Shown here one piece after another: positions 1 through 10,339 of a DNA stretch of 64,000 nucleotides. The position numbers and the translations under genes were made by a program. The stretch covers positions 210,463-274,462 of the forward strand of contig CABFPE010000193.1 of NCBI GenBank assembly GCA_900660155.1, in the 5' to 3' direction. The DNA is from Hofstenia miamia. Lineage: Eukaryota > Xenacoelomorpha > Acoela > Hofsteniidae. Below the pieces are notes generated by a model. That model had not been told where the DNA came from and searched no databases. It saw nothing but the letters and a program-made list of their open reading frames with translations. The number at the start of each line of letters is the position of its first letter. Position 1 is the first letter of the stretch.

Positions 1-1230
1 GAACTTCACACAGATCCTTTGACTTAGTTACATAAAATTATTTATCAATTGAGTCTAAAATAACAGTGAGTTTATCAATTAATTGTTTAAATATATTCAA
101 TTTCAAAAACAAATATTATTCTCATCTACCTCAATTTCCTATGGGATATAAAGGTTTATCCTCAAGCTGCCAAATGCATCATTAGTATATAATCGGTTTT
201 GTTCACATTTACTTTAAGGTTATTTAGAAATTTGGAAATTCTTAGATATGGACGCCTCTAAGGATAGCTGTGCTTCCCTGTGATTGTGATATTTTGCGAG
301 AAATAACAATTTTTTAATGAGACATACGATTTTCTGCAAATTTCAAATTCTCACCATCCCTAGAATTTAGAAAATAAGCGGCATAAACGTTATGGGAGCA
401 ACAACTAGATATAGATGCTATATTTTTGTAAGTAAACCTCCCAATGCTTTTTAGGCTTACTATTTCTATACTTTCAAATCGATATTTATCCCCTTCAATG
501 TTTCTCTATTACTAACTTTCTCTCAATGGCAATAATCATAGAAGCTCTTAGACAGAAACTTTAACAGATTATTTACAGTAGGAAAATTTTAAATGATTGA
601 TAGTGATGCTTCTTTAATTGCATTTTTCGATTATTATGCCAGAATATATTTTAAAACCCAAAAAATTAACCCTCTTTTAGATTTTGGGTGCATGAACATT
701 TAAATTTCTTATAAATTGAAGAAAGCTTTTAAGAACTTCCAAATTACTAATATTTGAGTGAATATCACATATCTATAAACTCTTCTTTTGCTAGGTTCAT
801 TTATTTTAGTAGTATCTTCTATGCGATGTGTATGGAAGAATCAAGTTGTTCTTGTTTGGGGATGAGTTTTAAAATTTATTCTAACATAATTTGAGACATT
901 TCTCTAGTAGACAAACATGAATCTCTACATTTTATAAAAAAATCAGAGTATTAATTTTTACCAATGAATAACACTTATTACTGTTCTGAACATCATTGAT
1001 TAGCCCAAATTAAGAACTTTTGTTAAGCATTTTAATTTTCTTTCGATGCAAATTAAAAACTATTTATAGACATTTGTTTGTTATTCTCAGAAAATATAAT
1101 CTGGAGTTAATTTATTAAAATATGCAATGCCCTTTATCACAATTAATAAATTTAGCCGAAGTATGTTAATATGTTTGTAGCACCATTCCTATAGGATTAA
1201 GGAAATGATAGTTAGAGCAGACATGTAAGT
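1..1230. other. AT-rich intergenic DNA, nothing recognised
   Basis: No long open frame, RNA gene or clear terminal repeat was seen on either strand. Short homopolymer runs and AT-rich text only. Confidence 0.6.
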
Positions 1231-1250
1231 AAGCCGCGTATTCGTTAAGC

Positions 1251-1505
1251 ATGTGTGCGTATGCATTTACCTCTCGGTTACACCTGTTAACCGCTAGCCA
1301 AAAGGGGACTCGAGTAAAGACAAAAAGACAAAATACTATTTATGCCACCAAAGCTTTCTTGCCTTGTACTATCATCAATATTGGACATGCGCATGTTATA
1401 TGCGCCGAGGTTGAGGGTGTACCCACACTAGTGCTCGGTGTTTCCAAAAATGAGTTTGGTGTCGGTTTTTTTGCATCTCAAAACCGCGGTTTCGGTTCTT
1501 CTTAG
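1251..1505 (+). CDS. short unrecognised ORF in a GC-richer patch, possibly a transposon fragment
   Basis: An 84-codon open frame in a patch clearly richer in G+C than its surroundings (about 1230-1510). The predicted product has no motif I recognise; it is basic near the middle and glycine/phenylalanine-rich at the end. No splice acceptor or poly(A) signal stands out nearby. The compositional contrast is seen in the sequence. Whether it is an exon, a transposon fragment or a chance frame cannot be decided by eye. Other GC-rich patches in this window are mostly transposon ends, so a mobile-element origin is the safer guess. Confidence 0.2.
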   Translation: MCAYAFTSRLHLLTASQKGTRVKTKRQNTIYATKAFLPCTIINIGHAHVICAEVEGVPTLVLGVSKNEFGVGFFASQNRGFGSS

Positions 1506-2162
1506 CTAATTACTTTCGGTATTAGAAAACGTAAATTGACTCATATATTGATTGGTCGGTTGTAACACAAGAATTGAAAAAATTGATTTGTATGTATCTA
1601 TAAATTTGTGTGTGGACAAAGTGACCTTGAGCATAGACATTATTTGATCGAATCAATGAAATTTCTAACTCAGATGTATTACATTAACAGAAATGAAATT
1701 TTCTGTTAGACCTATAACAATCAAAATATTAAGACAATGTATTTCTACTTTAGTTGGATATTTATCATGTCACTGGTAATATATCTTTTCACTCCTCTTC
1801 TTTAATTGAAGAAACGTTATCAAAGACTCACTTAAAATTCCAATTTTAAATCTATTCGAAAACTAAACCTCTAATACGCAGAAATGCTAATTATGGAAAA
1901 ATATTTTAAAAAGTAAATTATCACTTACGATATTCCCATGCCACTTCTTCACTAACTCAATTACATGCATTTTGGATTTGTGTCGAACTAGATTTTCGAA
2001 TATGACTAGAGGCTGTGGTAAATGCTCCAAAAAAATTTCGCCAAAGCTTCCAATCCATCTTTAAGAGAAGAGGTTCCTGAATGCGTATCGGTTTCTTAGC
2101 AATGTCAAATTGCGAAAATACAATTACTTAAAAACAGAAAAACAGCTTTCTCTATCAAAGAA

Positions 2163-2408
2163 ATGGCCTATCGCGCACAAACCGGACATTCGGAAGACAT
2201 TGCCAATTGTTACTATTTGGCCTCAACATCGGTAGATACAGTTAATATAGAGCCGAGCGAGTATCTGTACTCGAATCAAGATCCAAATTTCAACTCGACA
2301 TTTCGAGTACTGGAATCCACGCTCGATATTCGTTTGAATGTCATCTATTTTTCTTCTATATTTTCCTGTAATGTCGAAGAATCCATCTATCTTCAACTGT
2401 TGATCTGA
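2163..2408 (+). CDS. short unrecognised ORF, possibly part of a decayed retroelement
   Basis: An 81-codon open frame with mixed, not purely AT-driven, amino-acid composition (Ser, Asn, Glu, Asp common in the first 60 residues). The same frame is largely open upstream to about 2010, with one stop near 2098. It lies about 0.6 kb upstream, on the same strand, of an RNase H-like retroelement relic, so it may belong to the same decayed element. I see no zinc knuckle, protease or other diagnostic motif. Function unknown. Confidence 0.22.
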   Translation: MAYRAQTGHSEDIANCYYLASTSVDTVNIEPSEYLYSNQDPNFNSTFRVLESTLDIRLNVIYFSSIFSCNVEESIYLQLLI

Positions 2409-3021
2409 AGTTGCATGCCATCAGGTTTAATTTCTCTCATCTAGCTTAACATTGTGTATTTCTTTTGTATATTTATATAGGGTAGCACAGTTATATCTAG
2501 CTTAGTCAAAGGAGAAAAATAACTCCAAATATATTTGTATCTCGACACGAACGGTTAGAATTCCAGCTCGACAAAGCAGAAAAGGGTAAGCTCGCAACAG
2601 CCTAAGATAATAGTCATTGGATTTTTATAGTGAGAAATTAGAAGAAATCTGTGTCTCCAATTTACCAATTATGACATTTCGTTGTGCAAAACATTGTTTG
2701 TACTGTGTCTTTTTAAGGACAATCACTGATTTCCACTTTCAGCATTAATCCCACGATATTTAAAAGCATGACCTTTCATAGATAACGGTTTGACTTAAAT
2801 GTAGAAAGTAATATTTTCTACTTAAATTGCAACCGTTTTATGTGTGATTCGGACTTACATGGACTGTCTTTAAGTTAACGTTACATATTATAAATATATG
2901 CTAGATAGTAGAATTAATAACTGTTCATCAAATATAATTAACAGTATAAAAAAATTGTGAATTTAAACAGACCAATTATCTGTACTCAAATCTACAACTG
3001 ACCAACTATCTGGGAAAATGA

Positions 3022-3480
3022 TTTACAGCAAAGCTTGACGAGCACCTCTCATCATTACACATATACCAAAAAGAACTTATCGCACTTTACTTCGGATGCT
3101 TTGAGGACGCGCAAAACTTTTGGATTTATATAGACTCTCAACCTTTGGTACTAGCAACTTCTAAAGCGACCTCAGATTATCTACCTTCGCTTGCTCAAGC
3201 TATTAACATTTTGTTCTTTTTAAAAGAGTTACAGATCACTTAGATCCCCACTTCAGAAAACCTAACGGATTTGCCGTTTAGAGAAGACTGTTATCAATAT
3301 AAACTTTTAGTGTATAACGAATGCAATGCATTTCATTTCCAGAATTATGTTTACATGTTTCAATCAAAAATTCAAATTCAGAAATAGATAGCATTCTTCT
3401 TCAATAAAAATGTAATCGATTATGTAGAGAAGCTTTGTGTTGATTGTAATTGTAAGCGCATGTTTTTGGCAGACAAAGAT
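3022..3480 (+). pseudogene. decayed retroelement pol fragment (RNase H-like, perhaps start of integrase)
   Basis: One frame, broken by a stop at 3241-3243 and a later one near 3387, reads like the RNase H part of a reverse-transcribing element. It has a KEL(I)AL helix near 3073-3090, then an 'IYIDSQPLVLA' strand/helix (about 3124-3156) with the Asp-Ser-Gln typical of LTR-type RNases H, then 'IPTSENLTDLPFR' (from 3244), resembling the conserved ending (T-x-x-N-x-A-D-x-x-S-R) of Ty3/BEL-type pol proteins. About 50 codons on, a Cys-x-x-Cys-x-x-K-like segment (near 3434-3460) could be the integrase zinc-binding tail. The motifs are seen directly. Assignment to an LTR superfamily is inference. No LTRs were located, and the upstream reverse transcriptase is absent or unreadable. 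Confidence 0.42.
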
Positions 3481-3773
3481 TATTTGACAATTTTGCTATT
3501 GTGAAAACCTTTGTTCTGGCCAAAATTTAACACCTTATTTACAATTTCTTTATTATTTATCAAAATATTTCCAGACATTAATTCATGAATATCGCTCATT
3601 AGTAATATTGAAGAGAAGTTATTAGCCGAAGTTCGGTTAGCTTTGTCTTTGTGTGATTTCCTAAATTGTTCCAACTTATCATTAAATTCACGAATCTGTT
3701 TGACAGTATCGCTGTGAACTAACTCCAATTTATCAAAGTAATCCGTTCGGGATGATGTTATATTTCTCCTCAT
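3480..3773 (-). CDS. 97-codon unrecognised ORF beside the LINE tail
   Basis: An open frame of 97 codons whose product is charged and helix-rich in its first half (many Lys/Glu/Asp) and looks protein-like rather than AT noise. It starts at the edge of the (AAT)n array that ends the neighbouring LINE relic and runs away from it in the same orientation. No domain recognised. It may be a chance frame read out of the microsatellite or a fragment of a gene into which the LINE inserted. Confidence 0.2.
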   Translation of the reverse strand: MRRNITSSRTDYFDKLELVHSDTVKQIREFNDKLEQFRKSHKDKANRTSANNFSSILLMSDIHELMSGNILINNKEIVNKVLNFGQNKGFHNSKIVK

Positions 3774-3819
3774 TATAATAATAATAATAATTATTATTAT
3801 TATTATTATTATTATTATA
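3774..3819 (-). repeat. (AAT)n array, 3' tail of the LINE relic
   Basis: Direct run of trinucleotides, switching from ATA to TTA phase on + so that it is partly self-complementary. It immediately follows, in - orientation, the non-coding end of the LINE relic, which carries an AATAAA near 3827. Short 3' microsatellite tails are typical of CR1/L2/RTE-like LINEs. Confidence 0.7.
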
Positions 3820-4930
3820 AATGACTTTATTTACACGCTGAAGGCAGGTACTACAAAAAAATAAAAGCATGTCAAGTTTTACGTCAGCGAGGAAATCACA
3901 GGAGATAAAGTAGGAGCAGATGGAAGAGTAGGCGAAGTTGGAGAAGGGCTCAGCAAATGGGAAAGACATCAAAGAATTCTTGAAGCTGGGTTGAGAGTCA
4001 AGATGTAATTAGCAGCAATACAAGCACCATTGAAAAACGAGTGAAGGGTGCGATGTTTCTTGGGACGACGAATGGAGAAAGTGACAACATCATCAGAGGG
4101 AGTGGAGCGGGAATTAGAGAACTTAATGAAATAAAAATGATCAAGATCCAATTTGCGAGTGAGCAAGGCAAGGGAGAGATCCATTTGAAGGCACGCTTCT
4201 GGAAACGTTCCATTGAGTGGAACAAGGAAAGAGAAGGTCACCAACAGGGAGAAGAGTAGAGAAGAATTGACTTGAACAAAGAGTTTCACAGCAGCCGTGG
4301 AATTAATGGAAACATTACGGAAGAGGGCAAAGAGTGAGGAATTAGCCTTGCGAAGGTGTAAGGACACAAGACCAGACCAATTTAAGTTAGCAGCAAGTTG
4401 AACTCCAAGATGAGTTTGATGGGGAGAAAATTTACAGAATGAGGAAGATCAGAAGGGGGAGATACAGAAAAGGAAATGCCACATGTCATTGTTGGGCTAA
4501 AATCAAGATGGCTAACGGAAGACCAAGTGGCCAAAAGCTCAAGATCCCATGTAATATTAGAGGCAAAAGAACTACCAACGTTGAAAGTCTCAGTGTCATC
4601 AACGTACAGTAGACAGGATGAGTTGAAGACAGTTTGATGGAGGTCGTTAATTGCAACGAGGTAGAAGAGAATAGCAAACACAGAACCTTGAGGAGCACCA
4701 CTAGAGTTAAGAGCTGGAGAAGAAATAGACACAAATTGATTTTGACACATTGACGACGATTGGACAGGTAAGACTGGAAGAGTTCGATGAAATCAGCATC
4801 AAAGCCAAATAAACTTAATTTGTCAAGAAGAATAGAATGAGGGAGCCGATCAAAAGCTTTTGAAATCAACACATTTGTACAAAAAGAATGGCAGTTAACA
4901 TAACTAGAAGAAATCAACGTACAATTCTTT
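3820..4930 (-). pseudogene. 5'-truncated LINE relic (reverse transcriptase C-terminal half plus 3' end)
   Basis: Read on -, the first segment (about 4917-4740) gives 'SKAFDRLPHSILLDKL' and 'SYLSNRRQCV', reverse-transcriptase motifs 2-3 of non-LTR elements. After a frameshift, 4750-4382 gives 'GAPQGSVF' and then the catalytic 'LLYVDDT' (FADD-box equivalent, both Asp present). Further frameshifts lead into a post-RT region containing 'HLRKANSSLFALFR', which matches the usual LINE C-terminal domain style. The copy ends in an AATAAA-bearing 3' UTR and an (AAT)n tail. It lacks the endonuclease and the RT N-terminus, so it was probably truncated at insertion. At least three frameshifts make it dead. 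Clade is uncertain (CR1/Jockey/L2 group). Confidence 0.8.
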
Positions 4931-5250
4931 CAGAAGTGCAATTCAGTCCCACTTGAAAATCATGTAAACTTCATGTTTTCATTTTCTATTTGTTTATTGC
5001 ATGCATTACATATTGATGGTTTTATATCAAAATTTAGCATTTGGATGATAAATTTTCTAGATTAACGTAATATTTGTTAAGGTAAAATAAGGTTAAACTA
5101 CATAAGTTGAGCAATTCAATATAACATGTACAGGGTGACACATGATGCCTAATCAAAATCTTATGCTTTGGCAGTATACTCTGTATATTTGAGAAAAGAT
5201 ATAGTTTTCCTGAAATTTCTGTTTTTGAAGCCCACCTTCTCCTAAGTATG
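4931..5250. other. AT-rich DNA, nothing recognised
   Basis: Contains the upstream edge of the truncated LINE but no other feature I can support. Confidence 0.5.
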
Positions 5251-5430
5251 TTCCTTAGGCTGCAGTTTGACTAGGTGCTAGGTAGCAAGGGAAAATACAA
5301 AATCGCATTATTAGCAAGTGGTTAGATTGCATTGCAACTATCATTATATAGACTATCCGTATGTAGGCGATACTTCAAAAGTGATAGATCACATGTGACC
5401 AATCACCTAGTCTAACCGTATCCTTAGCAG
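5251..5430. mobile_element. small TIR element, hAT-like MITE (degraded)
   Basis: The left end and the reverse complement of the right end share a TIR of about 25 bp, with the core GACTAGGTG exact and an AGG-x-T-x-x-x-GTT stretch before it. The arms lie about 180 bp apart. The flanking 8-mers (5243-5250 and 5431-5438) agree at only 5 of 8 positions, so the target duplication is decayed or the edges are slightly off. No coding capacity. Confidence 0.5.
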
Positions 5431-6786
5431 TAAAAATTTGAAATCATTAAACATTCCAAAACATATTTCTTTTATTTTCAAATATACTGTTATTGACTGA
5501 AAGTTTTTTCATAGAATCTCCAATATTTTATTGCATTCATTGTCTCTTACTATTCCACCAACTATTAGATTGTGAAAGATCATGATTGTAGAAGAAATAC
5601 TACGGAAATTCCCAAGTTCTGCGGCTTAAGTTTATGAATGGATCTATCCTGCAAATATCACTAGACTTTTAAGGCTTCAATTATTATGTGCGGTTCAGCT
5701 TAGATTTGAAAAAATTTAACAAATTTATTAGGGACTTTCGAAGCATGCTTTTTAGAAAAAATATAATTGATTCAGTTCTAAAATTACTTAAAACAAATTG
5801 TAGTAATATTAGTAGTAGTAGCTTTTAGAAGGAGAAACGTATATTCAGCTACAATTAGACATTACCAGATTACAAGGAAAGGAAAGTCAAAATCAATAAC
5901 AATGAAGTACACACTCAAATTTGGACTAAATTGGTTGTGACGTTGTGATAAGTTGATTGTTTCCAATATGACAATGCTAGAGTGAGAACTCTTGTAAGAA
6001 AACATATTGTTCAGATGATGATCATGATAAAAAGCTTAGACCTAAAATTATTACGCAATAATACGAACTGTATAGAGTCATTAATTTCTGTCAACCCACA
6101 TCAAAGATCAGCAAAAGAGTTTTATAAATTATCTAGGATGCTAAAATAGTTTTCAAATTTTATAAACTTTTAATAAAATTTTAATGTGTAAATTGTTAGT
6201 TTGTACAGCACTGTATAGCAGTTTATACATGCACTGTATAAAGAGAAATCTCAGTGCAAGCACTGGGTTAATAAAAATATTCTTTAAATGAGAAAGTGAA
6301 ATTTTTGGCTGCGTCACAGATTCGGTATTGAAAACGGAACGGATATACGGCACGAAGGGACGGGTCTGGAACGGCAAGATATTTTTTGCCAAGAACGGGC
6401 CACAGGACGTGGTTTTTGAAATCGACGCGACCTTATTAAAATTGGTTAACCCATGCCATGAATTTTTTTCGGAGGATATTTTGTACGCCTTCTTATAAAG
6501 TCTGAGCAACATTTTTTTATATGAATAACGTTAATCAATAAATATTTTATTTGTATTTTTTTGATTTTATTGTCTTTGAAGGAAAATAATTTTTTGAATA
6601 AAATTGATTATTTCAAAATACGGGATAAAATTTGTAAGATATGTACCTGGTATGGGCCCGGAATGCAGATTTTGCCGCGTTTCCAACTAGATTTTGCATA
6701 ACTATCAATGGCATACAACTTTTGGAAAGATCATTGTTTCATTTAAAATAAACTTTGAAATTACAATAAGTTTTCGATTAGTATTT
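5431..6786. other. intergenic; a G+C-rich patch at about 6300-6480 is unexplained
   Basis: Mostly AT-rich text. Around 6300-6480 the sequence turns G+C-rich, with repeated ACGG/GGAACGG-like words. A 119-codon - strand frame (6512-6153) crosses it, but its product matches nothing I know. The patch resembles the rich ends of other transposons in the window. Confidence 0.35.
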
Positions 6787-6790
6787 TTAA

Positions 6791-7316
6791 CCTTAAACAG
6801 CCTAGCGTCCGTTTAAAAGGACAAACTCTTTTTCCACATTTACAAATTTTCTCCAAGCCTATTCACAAATTTGAAAATCTTGAGGCATGGGTAGGTCAAT
6901 TGGGGAACATACATTAATGCAAGTTGAAAATTTCTATTAAAGCTTATTGCCGTGGCAGAGATTGTTGAATAGATTAACAAGTTCTCTTAAGAATTTTCGA
7001 ATTTTATACTTAGTGTTAATGTATTTAGAAGGTTTTCAGCCTCTGGAGGCAACAAAGAACTTTGATTGTTTCTTAATATGTCAAAGATATTCCAAACCCA
7101 TTGGGCGTGCTGGGTGTAAAGTCAGAGGTCGCGGGGCCGAAGTAGTCTGCCATCAGTAGAAGTTCAGCGCGCGCAAGTAGAGCTAAAAAGAAAAAAGAGG
7201 CTCTCCTCTATCATGTGGTGCTTTCAATTTGAGCACATCCTTAATAGTTTGTGAGCTATAAGGATTTAAAATTTTTTATAGGATCTTGAAAATTTTTTTA
7301 AAATCCCTGTTTAAGG
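6791..7316. mobile_element. TTAA-flanked non-autonomous element, copy 1 (piggyBac-like)
   Basis: Flanked on both sides by TTAA (6787-6790 and 7317-7320). The left end CCTTAAACAG is exactly complementary to the right end CTGTTTAAGG. A second copy at 45351-45906 shares the full length with moderate divergence, including a G+C-rich centre and a 'CTCTCCTCTATCATGTGGTG' block near the right end. TTAA target duplications with CC..GG termini are the signature of piggyBac-type transposition. No transposase is encoded, so it is non-autonomous. A 70-codon + frame inside it is a shadow. Confidence 0.8.
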
Positions 7317-7320
7317 TTAA

Positions 7321-9307
7321 CTGCTCAGGAATTCTTTCATTTTAAGACTACTCATACCTGTGAGCAAATGCTGTTTACAAAACTTAGTTAGAGAACTCAC
7401 TGCAAAAATCATGAATTTCAGTATTTTATTAATTAGCGTGTTCTAAGTGCTAGTATGCTTTCAATTTCTGTAATGAGCTTGTGAAATAAAGTTTTAGAAT
7501 TAACATTCAATTTGTCTGTATTGTGCTTGTTTCCAAAGCTTTTCAATACAAAGTTTTGCAAAATGGATGGCTTTCAAAACTCTGGAGATTTGCTAATGGC
7601 GCAATTCTGCAATGCATTCACAAATACATAATGCACGTCTACTGCATTTGAAATTTCGCAAGAATGCCCTTCGATAATGTATAAGTTTTTTTTACAATTG
7701 AATAATTCGACGTTCTATCTCGCACATTAAGATAATATAGTATTACTTTCGTTAGAAACAAGAATTTCTTTTTTTCAAAATTTTTATAATTTCTTTCAAA
7801 AGAGTAATTCCAGATATAAAAACTATGAAACAATTTATTATAAAGACTCACATTACCGGCAAACTATTAATCATAACATTTATAAATATCAATGACAATT
7901 TTGCTGAATTTCCTGTTTCACTGGAATCAAAGTAATTTGATTTTTCCACAGACGGGCGAGCGGATGGGCATAGGACATTAAAGTGAAAGGCGGACATACA
8001 GATATTCAAATGGCACGTCATAGTTAGTGTGTAGAACTAAGGCTGATCTTCAAATAGAACTTGGACCAAACTTAATTCAGTATGAAATATATATTTTGAA
8101 ATGAAGTTGAAACTGGAGCGGAAATTACTTGAAATCCGATTTTAATCTGAAATTGAATTTTTTGGATCTAAATTGCGTTCAGCACACTTGCCCTTGTTAT
8201 GTCACAGATCAATAAATTAGTAAACTAATGCTTCTGTGAGTCATTTTTAAGTTTATTACATTTTTTATCGTGAAGATATTTTAAAACGTTACAACTTTTA
8301 AAAACATTAAAAATGCCTATAATATTATCTTGCGATTTCAAATTACAAAGTTCCTCTACTGATTGGATATGTAAACATACTGTAACGCTTGTTTTTTAAT
8401 TATGTTCATTATAATTACCCATCTTTTTCATTATTAAACATATCTCTTTTAAGTTCGGTCGTCTTGCTTACATATTTAACAGAATTCAATTTGAAATAAA
8501 GCCCATTAAGATTGACATTTCAAAATTAATTAAATTTCTACATTGAAAAAGCGAAGTTATTTTTACTAAAAAGTGCAAACAGTTATTTTATACATATTGT
8601 AGAAATTTTTGCATTTGAAAATATAAAACATAAAAGTAATTATATCATACATGTGCATCAGCATGTTGAAGACAAGTTGAGAAAACTTCATAACATTTTT
8701 AAATTTATAAGTATAAGTGTTCCGTTATATATTGGTAAGAAGGTAAATATATATTTTGCATATTCTAGATCTGATCAGTCATACCTTATTTGAATACTTT
8801 AGCTCTTACAGATAATTTCATGCTCATGTAAACCGATTTCAATCTTGTGATATTGAATTGTATACTCATGATTTCCATTTTCATTATCGTGCAATTCAAT
8901 TTCACATTATTGAAGTCTCTCAATGATCTCCACATTTATATTATTTCTTGAATATGGAAACCTGCATTGTTAAAGTATTTTTTTAGCTTGGAGAGGTAAA
9001 TGAATTTCAAGTGGGTCCGAACTTCTTTCGAAACATTTGCAAAATACCACATTTGAAGAGAGTGCTAAACAACTTTTTAATCAATTAACCCCAATAATTC
9101 ATATTTAAAAGTGCTGCAAGGCCAAATCAACCATTTTGTAATGATTCATTCCTGTTCAAGTACATATAAAATTCCTAAGAACAAATTATGGAGTATCTCT
9201 TAACTCTAAGCTCATTGCGTTCATAAGGATGCAATTGGTTGTGTCATATTGTCAAACAATTGTTACTAAGCCCATTAAGAAATTCGGGAATTTTCGGATA
9301 TTTGCAC
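7321..9307. other. AT-rich intergenic DNA, nothing recognised
   Basis: About 2 kb without a supported gene, RNA or element boundary. A 70-codon - frame near 7851-7639 has purely AT-driven composition. Confidence 0.55.
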
Positions 9308-9430
9308 TAGGGCTGTGCGGGTACGGTATTTCTGATACACGTACCCGTCCGTAAGGGGTTCATGTGTACTTGTACCCAACCGGAGGTACCGTGCTCGTAC
9401 CTGCTCATACTATTAAAAGTTTTTTTACCA
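9308..9430 (+). mobile_element. hAT-type left terminal region
   Basis: Begins TAGGGCTGTGCGGGTACGG, a terminus style common to hAT elements (TAG/CAGGGCTGTGC..), followed by repeated ACCCGTCCG/GTACC words typical of hAT subterminal regions. A hAT transposase relic lies about 300 bp downstream across an assembly gap, so this is probably the 5' end of the same element. The matching right end was not found. Confidence 0.55.
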
Positions 9431-9527
9431 GTGCACATCTGGTTCAATATACAGAAACTAGTGTATTAATAATTCTAAGCTAGTCCTGTTTGAGTAAGCT
9501 AATTTTACTACAGCTTCCCGCCCGGCC

Positions 9528-9677
9528 TATATATATATATATATATATATATATANNNNNNNNNNNNNNNNNNNNNNNNNNNNNNNNNNNNNNNNNNNNN
9601 NNNNNNNNNNNNNNNNNNNNNNNNNNNNNNNNNNNNNNNNNNNNNNNNNNNNNNNNNNNNNNNNNNNNNNNNNCCCC

Positions 9678-9711
<34 letters not shown>
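9528..9711. repeat. (TA)n microsatellite containing an assembly gap
   Basis: (TA)n at 9528-9555, then Ns at 9556-9673, then seven Cs and (TA)n to about 9711. The gap length is nominal. It separates the hAT end from the transposase relic. Confidence 0.95.
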
Positions 9712-9718
<7 letters not shown>

Positions 9719-9719
9719 A

Positions 9720-10330
9720 AACTTATAGGGGGTCACAAAGTCACAAATATCCCATATTAGATTTGGCGGCATTGTTTCAGGACGTACTTAACAAGCATGT
9801 GCAACCAACTCCCACAGATCATATCCTCATTGCCAAAATAAAGCGACGCATTATGCAAAAGTGGAATGAGAGATTTCCGTCCTTACATATTCTTACAGCA
9901 GCAACTAAGTTGGATCCAAGCATGAGAAAATTATAACCATTGAAAACTTTCTTACCTCTAAAGAAATAACCTCTCAGAATTTTTTTGGATGAACTGAAGG
10001 TTGAAATCAATACAGTCAAAGAACTTTCCGCAGAAACCGCAAAATTTGAATTTTTGCACTCAGTTTTCACTGATACAGAACAGTATAGGATGCACTCAAC
10101 GACGACGTAGCAACATATATGAGTGTGGCTTATGAGGAAATCAACACGTAAACTTTGGTGTGGTGGAAGAACAATAGAACACACTCCACAAGAATTGCAA
10201 AATAGCTCGAGGATTTATTGCAATATATTCCACGTCAACTGCCTGTGAACGAGAGAATGTGGCCCTGTAGTGGGCTAAGCCTTTCTCAAAAAAGTCTTCA
10301 ATGACTACCATAAGCTTTATGTACTCAATA
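9720..10330 (+). pseudogene. hAT transposase relic (C-terminal part)
   Basis: The open part to 9936 gives a helix-rich segment ending 'LTAATKLDPSMRKL', matching the 'A-T-x-L-D-P-R-x-K' motif ahead of the hAT dimerisation domain. After stops and frameshifts, one frame from 10161 reads 'WWKNNRTHSTRIAK' and then 'YIPRQLPVNERMWPCSGLSL', a degraded version of the W-W-x-x-N...I-P-x-T-S...E-R-x-F-S-x-x-G signature of the hATC domain. Several in-frame stops make it non-functional. The catalytic core upstream would lie in or before the gap. Homology is from recognised motifs; family within hAT is unknown. Confidence 0.75.
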
Positions 10331-10339
10331 TTTTTAATG

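Noticed and set aside
3775-3820. CRISPR-like or satellite array
   Set aside because: Simple trinucleotide LINE tail, no spacers.
4041-4259. 72-codon Lys/Glu-rich frame on +
   Set aside because: Antisense to the LINE coding relic.
9490-9936. 148-codon frame spanning the gap as one protein
   Set aside because: The frame crosses Ns and (TA)n; only the part after about 9720 is hAT-like.
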